Assembly (NCBI RefSeq): GCF_025056915.1
Contig: NZ_JANWVH010000019.1
Span: forward strand, 1-37,796
DNA: 37,796 nucleotides
Direction of reading: 5' to 3'
From: Meiothermus sp.
Lineage (GTDB): Bacteria > Deinococcota > Deinococci > Deinococcales > Thermaceae
The notes below the pieces were generated by a model that saw only the letters and a list, made by a program, of their open reading frames with translations, searched no databases and had not been told where the DNA came from. Numbering within the stretch: position 1 is the stretch's first letter; every line of letters starts with the position of its first letter. Shown here piece after piece: positions 1-5,853 of this stretch. The translations under genes were made by a program, and so were the position numbers.

Positions 1-1
1 A

Positions 2-358
2 GGCCTCATTTACACTACTGGTGATGTGCGCGGCGTAGATGCGGGTATCTCGATGTGCTTCAACGTATTCAACGGAGATTACGACGGCCCGGTGAATGTG
101 ACCCGCGTGTTACCTTGGGAAGTTAACTACGAATTGGTGGCTGAAAATCGTTACCGGATTACTTCGGTTAGGCAGTTCGAAGCCGAAGGCACTTTGGTCG
201 AGGCCCGCTGGAATGGTTTCTTTGTCATTCATGACGGGCCGACGTTGCCCAACTGTGCGGTCAAGTTTGATCAGGAGAGCTTTCAATGGCTGAATCCCAC
301 GAAGGACGGCAAGGCGCACTACAAGGAGTCTCTACGTCTCCAGACGATTTCGTTGTAG
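2..358 (+). CDS. C-terminal part of an unknown protein (5' end outside window)
   Basis: The frame is open from the first bases of the window, so this is the tail of a longer gene; the GTG at 26 is only an internal codon. I do not recognise the family. The visible part is about 118 residues of mixed polarity without membrane segments or an obvious catalytic motif, and includes NVTRVLPWEVNYEL and VEARWNGFFVIHDGP. Its 3' end overlaps the ABC ATPase start by 73 bases, which suggests one transcript with the exporter genes. Base composition is clearly more AT-rich than the rest of the window, as in the next two genes. It may be the cargo-linked or biosynthetic partner of the exporter, but that is inference. 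Confidence 0.6.
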   Translation, partial: GLIYTTGDVRGVDAGISMCFNVFNGDYDGPVNVTRVLPWEVNYELVAENRYRITSVRQFEAEGTLVEARWNGFFVIHDGPTLPNCAVKFDQESFQWLNPTKDGKAHYKESLRLQTISL

Positions 359-1212
359 AGGCTGTTGACCTTCACAAGTCTTACCCCCCCCGTAAGGTTT
401 TACGGGGGGTTACCACATCAATGCGGGCAGGCGAAATAGTTGGACTGTTGGGCCTCAATGGCGCTGGAAAAACTACTTTCGTAAAACTGCTGGCGGGTTT
501 ACTTCGGCCAGACAGTGGCCAAATCAGGCTCATGGGTAAACCCATTACCCACGCTGCTGTTAGACAACATGTTGCACTTATGAAGGAGGGTCAACCTAGC
601 CTTTCAGAGTTCATGTCCCCAATGCAATGCCTGCTGTACTACGGCCATCTTTTAGGTATCGAGGACGTGAAGAAAAAAGCTGTGCGAGCCCTGGAGCTGG
701 CATCCTTGACGCACGTAGCAGACACGCCCTTACTCGAGCTGTCTTTCGGGACAAAGCGTAGGACTGGACTGGCTTTGGCTTACCTAAAAGGGGCGCGGCT
801 GCTGCTGCTCGATGAGGCCAGTGCCGGACTCGATGTCAAAAGTGTTGCTACCCTCAGAAGCGTACTCAAGAACTATGCCAGCATGGGCAACACCGTGCTG
901 TTGACCGGGCATGAGATGGGATTCATGGAAGCCGTTTGCGATAGGGTGATTCTCCTGCATGAGGGCACGATTGTCGCAGACGGTAAGCTCCACGAACTGA
1001 GCAAAAAATACGCGCTGAAACAACAGGTGGAAGTCTGGTATGAAGGTGAGCCAATTCTAGGCGAAGTGGTAGAAGTACATGACGGACTGGCAAGAGTCAG
1101 ATTACAAATACACGATCTGGGGTCTCTCGACCCTTACAAAGTGCGATACATCAGGCTCTATCAGTCTGTCCTGGAAAACTTGTTGCAGGAGGTGGGCAGT
1201 GTGGAGAGCTGA
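286..1212 (+). CDS. ABC transporter ATP-binding protein
   Basis: This is the nucleotide-binding subunit of an ABC-2 type exporter, hydrolysing ATP at the inner membrane face to drive the permease encoded next. In the 308 residues I see a Walker A loop GLNGAGKT (about 56-63), a degenerate signature LSFGTKRR (152-159), Walker B LLLLDEAS with D176-E177, a D-loop SAGLD and the switch histidine H209 in LTGHEM. The ATG at 286 has AGGAG in front of it, although this gives an unusual 73-base overlap with the upstream gene; no later start would keep the first strand of the domain. The substrate is unknown. A perfect 10-bp inverted repeat lies inside the gene near codons 34-41. Confidence 0.9.
   Translation: MAESHEGRQGALQGVSTSPDDFVVEAVDLHKSYPPRKVLRGVTTSMRAGEIVGLLGLNGAGKTTFVKLLAGLLRPDSGQIRLMGKPITHAAVRQHVALMKEGQPSLSEFMSPMQCLLYYGHLLGIEDVKKKAVRALELASLTHVADTPLLELSFGTKRRTGLALAYLKGARLLLLDEASAGLDVKSVATLRSVLKNYASMGNTVLLTGHEMGFMEAVCDRVILLHEGTIVADGKLHELSKKYALKQQVEVWYEGEPILGEVVEVHDGLARVRLQIHDLGSLDPYKVRYIRLYQSVLENLLQEVGSVES
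386..409 (+). repeat. Perfect 10-bp inverted repeat inside the ABC ATPase gene
   Basis: CCCCCCGTAA (386-395) pairs with TTACGGGGGG (400-409) around a GGTT loop. It lies about 100 bases into the gene. No T-run follows, so it is not a standard terminator, but such a stem could slow ribosomes or polymerase. Confidence 0.6.
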
Positions 1213-1957
1213 ATGGCTGAGGTTTTGGGCCGAGCTTAAGTTTTATAGACAGATGCTGATCAGCAGCTTACTCAATCAGGTGCTCGTCACAGGAGGTATC
1301 TTTTGGGTCATATCGTTGCTGAGCCAGCCCACCATTTCAGGACTCGCGGCGCTGTTTTTTTGGCAATATGTGAGTATTCCTCTTTCGAAAATATCTGCGG
1401 ACATATGGGAGGAATCTACCAGTGGCGCGTTCGAACAAATGTATTTGCACGCCAATCATCCGGTGTTTGTTCTCATAGTCAGGCTCACAAACTATCTGGC
1501 TCAGCAGACCGTCTTTGCGGTTCCGAGCTTTTTTCTAATGGCCTTTCTGTTCGGTTTTACTTTTGATGACTTGGCTCAGTATAACTGGGGGGGGCTACTT
1601 CTGACCTTGATTGTCACATTGATTGGGTTCGTGGGGCTGGGTTTGGCTGTCGGTGGAGTTCTATTAATTTATCGAAATGCTATCGGGTACACCAGCGCAC
1701 TCGAGTACCTTTTGCTGTTCATGGGCGGAACGGTTATACCACTCTCACAGTTACCCAGCTTCCTCCAACCTGTTGCCGTCTGGCTTCCTTTATCGCTGGG
1801 GGTGGAAACTCTACGGCGCTTCGAGACTGGTACGGGTTGGGAAAACACCTTCTGGCTCTTAGTCGTACAGTCGGCAGTCATGCTATTGGTGGGGTTTGTG
1901 CTGTTTAATGTTTGTCTGAGTCGGGCGCTACAGCGCGGCTTCGCTATGAGCAGGTAG
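1199..1957 (+). CDS. ABC-2 type transporter permease
   Basis: This is the membrane partner of the preceding ATPase. I chose GTG 1199 because AGGAGG (1187-1192) sits six bases before it; the frame is open further upstream, but that part reads as non-membrane residues inside the ATPase gene. The 252-residue protein has about six hydrophobic segments: GGIFWVISLL, a central pair near PSFFLMAFLFGF, LTLIVTLIGFVGLGLAVGG, YLLLFMGGTVIP and a C-terminal one. The GTVIPLSQLP stretch before the last helix is typical of ABC-2 permeases. It overlaps the ATPase stop by 14 bases, so the two are translationally coupled. The exported substrate cannot be told from sequence; such pairs handle lipids, peptides or drugs. 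Confidence 0.85.
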   Translation: MWRAEWLRFWAELKFYRQMLISSLLNQVLVTGGIFWVISLLSQPTISGLAALFFWQYVSIPLSKISADIWEESTSGAFEQMYLHANHPVFVLIVRLTNYLAQQTVFAVPSFFLMAFLFGFTFDDLAQYNWGGLLLTLIVTLIGFVGLGLAVGGVLLIYRNAIGYTSALEYLLLFMGGTVIPLSQLPSFLQPVAVWLPLSLGVETLRRFETGTGWENTFWLLVVQSAVMLLVGFVLFNVCLSRALQRGFAMSR

Positions 1958-2447
1958 CACAGCAACGCTTGAAACAAATCGAGCCTGTTAGTAAGTCCTG
2001 TAAACTTTTGGTATGGATCAACACCAGCGACGGAGCGAAGAACTCGAGATTCTCGAGTCCGTCCGCATCGGCGAAGGACAAATTGCCCACGGCAAGTTTA
2101 TTGATAGCAAAACCTTGCGAAAACGAATCCCGAGCGCCTGTTTCAAAACAATTCTCACCCCGACATCGAGAACTCCACGTCGCCAAAATACTGACTCCCT
2201 GAAATCGAGCGCCGCTGGCGGGTTGAGCTTTCGGCGGTAGCAGAACGCGATGCAAGGTGCGTCTTTAGTTGAAACTAGCACAAGTTTTGGGTATGCAATA
2301 CAGCTCAGTTGACGTTTGGTGGGGAACCTTTAGGTGCAGCTAGGGTGCTTCCGTTAGGCTGCCCTCAAGCCCCCTCGAGCTGCTTCAAGAATTTACTTCA
2401 CTTCTTGCTAGCAAATTTGGAGTTTGGCTGCTGGTGAAAACCCAGGC
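1958..2447. other. Gene-poor boundary region with decayed toxin-antitoxin DNA
   Basis: There is no intact gene in these 490 bases. The middle part holds the antitoxin and toxin remnants listed separately; 2273-2447 shows nothing I can name. Composition shifts here from the AT-richer exporter block to the GC-rich, CTCGAG-rich DNA of the rest of the window, so this looks like the edge of an acquired segment. Confidence 0.5.
2013..2272 (+). pseudogene. Remnant of a type II toxin-antitoxin pair (antitoxin start plus RelE/ParE start)
   Basis: The frame from ATG 2013 begins MDQHQRRSEELEILESVRIG and continues to about residue 40 with a helical, charged look and a DSKTLRKRI end, resembling small addiction-module antitoxins. 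It then runs on into nonsense to 2240. In another frame, 2195-2272 reads LPEIERRWRVELSAVAERDA and then stops. The W-R-V-E-L-S-x-x-A-E-R-D pattern is characteristic of the N-terminus of RelE/ParE family toxins. Both parts are truncated and no full toxin exists in any frame, so I call the locus broken. The family assignment is from motif memory only. Confidence 0.45.
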
Positions 2448-3329
2448 TCACAACGGCTTTCTATACCCCACCCACCGGTTGCACACCTCGAGCCCAGCCG
2501 AACGGTAAAAAGCCAGGTTGTCTTCGTAGCAGTAGACCACAGCTTTTCTGGCCCCAAGGCTTTGCAGCCGTCGGAAGCCCTCGGTCAGCACGGCCTTGCC
2601 CAGCCCTTTGCGCCGCCAGGCCGTGCGGGTGCCCACCGGCTCGAACTCGCCCACCCCGTTCAGGGGGTCGTACCAAACGATGCAGTACGAGGCGAAGCGG
2701 CCCTCGGGCGTTGCTGCCACCAGGTCGAGGTCGGGGCGGTAAACCGGGGCGCGGCGGATGTTTAGGTAGGCCTCCAGGCTGAACCTGGAGGGGTGCCAGA
2801 CCTCGAGGTGTATGTCCACCTGTTCCTCAAGTTCGTGCGGCTCGGGGGAGCGTACCACCAAGCCCTCGAGCAGGGTGGGGGCAGGAATCTCCTCACTCAA
2901 GGGGCGCTCGAGGGCGTACATCAGGTCGTCGTCCTGCCCGAACCCGGCGTCCTGTAAAACCTGGGCGGACTCGAGGTCGCGCTCCGAGATGCTGGTGAGG
3001 AGGTTGCCCTCGAGGCCATGCTTGCGGGCTTGCTGCTCGGCGTGGGCCAGCATGGCTGCTAGCAGGTTTCGGCGTGGCTCGGGCTTTAGCCAGGGTGCGG
3101 CGGTAAAGTCGAAGCCCAGCTGCTTTTGCAGGACAAACCCGGCGATCTGGCCGCCCTCTTCCCAGATACATATCTCCCGCTCGGGCCGGTACTGGGCACT
3201 GTTGAGCGTGCGCCAGACCAGGTCGCCCGGGTGCATGAAGCTGTCGGGCACGGCTGAAAGCTGGTGACACCGGGCTACGAACACACTGAGCGGCTCCAAG
3301 TCGGCGGGCTGGTAAGGTCTGGCGAGCAT
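2448..3329 (-). CDS. GNAT family N-acetyltransferase (two GNAT domains)
   Basis: This is a 293-residue protein built from two GNAT folds, which transfer an acetyl group from acetyl-CoA to an amine. The C-terminal half carries the acetyl-CoA loop RRKGLGKAVL followed by ARKAVVYCYEDNLAFYRSAGL, a classical motif A/B arrangement. The N-terminal half (EQQARKHGLEGNLLTSISERD, then AGFGQDDDLMYALE) lacks the glycine-rich loop and is probably structural. The start ATG shares its A with the TGA stop of the upstream acetyltransferase (TGATG at 3327-3331), so the two are translationally coupled. The architecture is that of mycothiol-synthase-like double GNATs, but the substrate is unknown. There is no visible link to resistance or protein acetylation. 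Confidence 0.85.
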   Translation of the reverse strand: MLARPYQPADLEPLSVFVARCHQLSAVPDSFMHPGDLVWRTLNSAQYRPEREICIWEEGGQIAGFVLQKQLGFDFTAAPWLKPEPRRNLLAAMLAHAEQQARKHGLEGNLLTSISERDLESAQVLQDAGFGQDDDLMYALERPLSEEIPAPTLLEGLVVRSPEPHELEEQVDIHLEVWHPSRFSLEAYLNIRRAPVYRPDLDLVAATPEGRFASYCIVWYDPLNGVGEFEPVGTRTAWRRKGLGKAVLTEGFRRLQSLGARKAVVYCYEDNLAFYRSAGLEVCNRWVGYRKPL

Positions 3330-4291
3330 CAGGCTTCCTCGAGCTCCTTCACAAAATCAATCCAGGCGGGCTGCTTCACGAAGCCCAGGGCCTCGTTGAT
3401 GGAGAGCATGGCGCGGTTGCCCGTCTCGTTGCCGGTGCGAATTTCCCTGGCCCCATAGGCCCTGGCGAAGTGGATGGCCTTGAGCTTGAGGGCCAGGGCC
3501 AGGCCCCGGCGGCGGTAGGCCCGGCGGGTGCCGGTAAGGCCGGTGTGCAGGTAGTCGCCGTCGGTCTTCCAGAGGGTGGAGAGGGCCACGTACTGGCCGG
3601 TGTTGCTGTCCACCGCCACAAAGTGCCCTTCGGGCAGGTAGTAGCGGCTCCCAAAAACCCATTTGCAGTAATCCTCGAAGCTCACCTCGCTCAAGGCCTC
3701 GGGGCGCGGCACATCCTGGCGGGCCTCGAGCCAGAGGTCGTAGAGCTTTTGCTTGTACTCGGGGTCGCTTTCCAAATCCTTCAGGCTCTTGAGGTCGAAA
3801 CCGGCGGCCTCCACCGCCTCCACTTTGCCGGCAAAGGGGGAAGGGTCGAAGCGCTCTACATCCAGCCGCGACTCCCAGTAGCGCATCTTCTCGGCGAAGC
3901 CCAGCTTTTGTAGCCAGGCCAGGGCATGGGGCTGGTCTTCGCGGGTGGTGCTCAGGATGGAGATGGGATTATGGGGCCTCAGGGCCTCGAGGGCCTCGCG
4001 GTAGAGCGCCTTTCCGATGCCCTGGCTGCGGAAGTCGGGCCTCACCGTCACCCAGAGCCCAAATTTTTGCGGGTGGTACATGCCTTCGAACTGGGTGTAG
4101 TGGGCCAGGCCCACCATCTGCGGCCCCACCAGGGCCACCAGCCGCCCCCAGCGGATCTGCGGGGCGTGCCGGTCGTTCTCGCGCAGGCCAGCTTCGGTGT
4201 GGGCTTCGTGGGGCCAGGCCGCGTTCAGCACTTCGGCCAGGGCGGGGTAGTCGGGTTCTTCAAAGGGCCGGATTTTAAGGTCTGCGAACAT
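3329..4291 (-). CDS. GNAT family N-acetyltransferase (two GNAT domains)
   Basis: This is a double-GNAT acetyltransferase of 320 residues. Both halves look competent: the N-terminal one has RSQGIGKALYREALEAL, the C-terminal one RRRGLALALKLKAIHFARAYG followed by IRTGNETGNRAMLSINEALGF. I prefer ATG 4291 to the GTG at 4297, because GAGG sits five bases before the ATG and would overlap the GTG start. It diverges from the small membrane protein gene at 4319 with only 27 bases between them. It is paralogous to the genes at 2448 and 4488 and is coupled to the former. The substrate is unknown. Confidence 0.85.
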   Translation of the reverse strand: MFADLKIRPFEEPDYPALAEVLNAAWPHEAHTEAGLRENDRHAPQIRWGRLVALVGPQMVGLAHYTQFEGMYHPQKFGLWVTVRPDFRSQGIGKALYREALEALRPHNPISILSTTREDQPHALAWLQKLGFAEKMRYWESRLDVERFDPSPFAGKVEAVEAAGFDLKSLKDLESDPEYKQKLYDLWLEARQDVPRPEALSEVSFEDYCKWVFGSRYYLPEGHFVAVDSNTGQYVALSTLWKTDGDYLHTGLTGTRRAYRRRGLALALKLKAIHFARAYGAREIRTGNETGNRAMLSINEALGFVKQPAWIDFVKELEEA

Positions 4292-4306
4292 GAGCACCTC
4301 GGGTGC

Positions 4307-4312
4307 TAAGCT
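4307..4312 (+). promoter_or_regulatory. -10 box (TAAGCT) of a probable leaderless promoter
   Basis: TAAGCT ends six bases before the GTG at 4319, the spacing expected when transcription begins at the start codon. The same hexamer sits before dnaX and ridA in this window. Confidence 0.5.
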
Positions 4313-4318
4313 TTAAGC

Positions 4319-4516
4319 GTGAGCCAGAAGATTCGCCGGAAGCTGGCCGCCATCGTGACCACGGTGGTGTTTGGCTTTATTCTCTTCAAACTGCTCGAGC
4401 GTACGTTTGTGCTGATCTGGGTCAACACCCCCTGGTGGGGGGCTTTGCTGATGCTGGTGGTTCTTTTTCTGCTCATTGATTACCTGATCAGCCGGGCCTT
4501 TGGGGTACGGGACTGA
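4319..4516 (+). CDS. Small two-helix membrane protein
   Basis: This 65-residue hypothetical protein has two predicted transmembrane helices: residues about 9-26 (LAAIVTTVVFGFILFKLL) and 38-60 (PWWGALLMLVVLFLLIDYLI), with a basic N-terminus (SQKIRRK) that should stay in the cytoplasm. The start is a GTG with a -10-like TAAGCT six bases upstream and no Shine-Dalgarno sequence, fitting a leaderless transcript. Its 3' end overlaps the convergent acetyltransferase gene by 29 bases. I do not recognise a family and assign no function. Its compact spacing between two acetyltransferases and its clean start support it as a real gene. Confidence 0.7.
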   Translation: MSQKIRRKLAAIVTTVVFGFILFKLLERTFVLIWVNTPWWGALLMLVVLFLLIDYLISRAFGVRD

Positions 4517-5435
4517 GGCGGAGCAGCACCGCCGCAGGCTCCTTCACAAAGCCCAGCGCTTCGTTGAGGGCCAGCATGGGGCGGTTGGCCTGATGGTTGG
4601 AGGTGCGGATGTAGCGGGCCCCGTAGCCCCGGGCGAACTCGAGGGCCCGCAGCTTGAGCGCTAGGGCAATTCCTTTGCGGCGGTGGCTTTGCAGCACCCC
4701 GGTGAGGCCGGTGCGCAGGGTTTGGGGGCGGTTGGATTGGAAGAGCATGCTCACGCCCACCAACTGCTGGTCTGCCAGCGCCAGGAAGTAGCCCTCGGGC
4801 AGCAGGTTGGGGTCGTTCAGGGTGCGCGCCTGCCAGACCTCGAAGGGCCACAGGGTAATGGGCTCGGCGCTGGGGACGTCCAGGAGCAGGTCGGTCTCGA
4901 GCGCGTACAGGGCTTGCTGGAAGCCCTCTTCCTGCCAGGGCAACTCGCTCAGGGGCCGCAGGGCAATCCCCGGAGGAAGGGGACGGATGAAGGGGGCGGG
5001 GTCGAAGGCCGCCAGATCCAGCTCCGACTCCCAGCGGCGCTCCACCTCGGTAAAGCCCCTGGCCACCCAGAAGCGGTACTCCGGCCAGTCCTCCCGCACC
5101 TGTGCCCAAAGCTCGCGGGGTGTATGGGGGGCCAGCCGCTCCAGCAGGAAGGCCCAGAGCGTGTCCTGGAGGGACTGGGCCTCGGGGCACAGGTGGTAAC
5201 GCACCTCGAGCGCCCCCGGCCTGGGGTCGTAGTAGGGGGTGGAGAACTCCAGCACCCCCACCACCCCTCCGGCCTGTTCGATCAAAAAGCGCTCCAGCAC
5301 GTCGCCCGGGGCCCGGCTGCGGTCGGTGTGCTGCAACTGGGCCATGTCCAGCGGGGCCTCGGGGTGGGCGGCCCCGCGCACCGTGGCGTAGGCCCGATAG
5401 TCGGCCTCGGAAAAACCAAAGGGGCGAATCTGCAC
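4488..5435 (-). CDS. GNAT family N-acetyltransferase (degenerate N-domain, active-looking C-domain)
   Basis: This is the third double-GNAT paralogue, 315 residues. The C-terminal domain has SHRRKGIALALKLRALEFAR and then IRTSNHQANRPMLALNEALGF, nearly the same wording as the 3329 protein. The N-terminal domain has lost the glycine loop (YHLCPEAQSLQDTLWAFLL at that place) and is probably not catalytic. The start is GTG 5435 with AGGAG eight bases upstream. Unlike its neighbours it is preceded, on the same strand, by a promoter, a 25-codon ORF with a strong ribosome site and a GC-rich hairpin, so expression may be controlled by attenuation. The substrate is unknown. Confidence 0.85.
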   Translation of the reverse strand: MQIRPFGFSEADYRAYATVRGAAHPEAPLDMAQLQHTDRSRAPGDVLERFLIEQAGGVVGVLEFSTPYYDPRPGALEVRYHLCPEAQSLQDTLWAFLLERLAPHTPRELWAQVREDWPEYRFWVARGFTEVERRWESELDLAAFDPAPFIRPLPPGIALRPLSELPWQEEGFQQALYALETDLLLDVPSAEPITLWPFEVWQARTLNDPNLLPEGYFLALADQQLVGVSMLFQSNRPQTLRTGLTGVLQSHRRKGIALALKLRALEFARGYGARYIRTSNHQANRPMLALNEALGFVKEPAAVLLRLSPVPQRPG

Positions 5436-5480
5436 AGGCTATCTCCTTTTTGAGCTTATGACATCGGCCAGATCAAAGCG

Positions 5481-5509
5481 AGCCGGGGGCTTTTGGATGG
5501 CCCCCGGCT
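5481..5509 (-). terminator. GC-rich hairpin between the leader ORF and the acetyltransferase (attenuator candidate)
   Basis: AGCCGGGGGC (5481-5490) pairs perfectly with GCCCCCGGCT (5500-5509) around a 9-base loop. On the minus strand it follows the short ORF by 17 bases and precedes the acetyltransferase start by 45 bases. The downstream sequence CGCTTTGATC has only a weak T-run, so it may pause or partly terminate transcription. Confidence 0.5.
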
Positions 5510-5526
5510 TGGGTATTCGCTGGCGC

Positions 5527-5604
5527 TTATGGCACGGACGTCACCGCAGGACGGCAGACCAACGATGCGACTCCAGGGGCATGTAGAGAAGGGGCGATCG
5601 TCAT
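5527..5604 (-). CDS. Short leader ORF of 25 codons
   Basis: ATG 5604 is preceded by AGGAGGTGA (5617-5609), a full-length match to the anti-Shine-Dalgarno sequence with ideal spacing. The product begins MTIAPSLHAPGVASL and ends RPAVTSVP. It has no hydrophobic segment or known motif. A promoter lies upstream and a strong hairpin lies between this ORF and the next gene. The terminal proline before the stop recalls peptides that stall during termination, such as TnaC. I infer a regulatory leader peptide; it could instead be a chance ORF with a good ribosome site. Confidence 0.45.
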   Translation of the reverse strand: MTIAPSLHAPGVASLVCRPAVTSVP

Positions 5605-5642
5605 GGGTTCACCTCCTTGGCGATGCTCGTTCAACTTCTGGG

Positions 5643-5672
5643 AGTGTAGCACGTGGCACCCAGGCCCCGCAA
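5643..5672 (-). promoter_or_regulatory. Probable promoter of the leader ORF and acetyltransferase
   Basis: Reading on the minus strand, TTGCGG (5672-5667) and TACACT (5648-5643) are separated by 18 bases. Transcription would begin near 5636, giving a 5' leader of about 32 bases before the short ORF at 5604. Confidence 0.5.
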
Positions 5673-5853
5673 GCCGGATTTCGCTGGCTCCTCCCCTGGG
5701 GTTTAGGGGTCACAGAAGCCCGTTTCGGACGATGAATGTTTTCGGTATTGCTCGAAGGGGGTGGGGTTCGGCCTTTTTTGCGTAACGCTTTTCCCACAAA
5801 AATGGTGCAAATTTCCGCTCGGATGAACCAAATATCGCTAACCTTTACTTGTT

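Larger units (their letters stand above)
5436..5853. other. Intergenic region between divergent genes with leader elements
   Basis: The left part (5481-5672) holds a minus-strand promoter, short ORF and hairpin, listed separately. The right part (5673-5853) contains no gene I can support; it should carry the promoter of the HD-GYP gene, with TAACCT (5840-5845) eight bases before GTG 5854 as the best -10 candidate. I looked for a c-di-GMP riboswitch and saw none. Confidence 0.5.

Noticed and set aside
5673-5853. Possible c-di-GMP riboswitch upstream of the HD-GYP gene
   Set aside because: None of the conserved GEMM segments is present.
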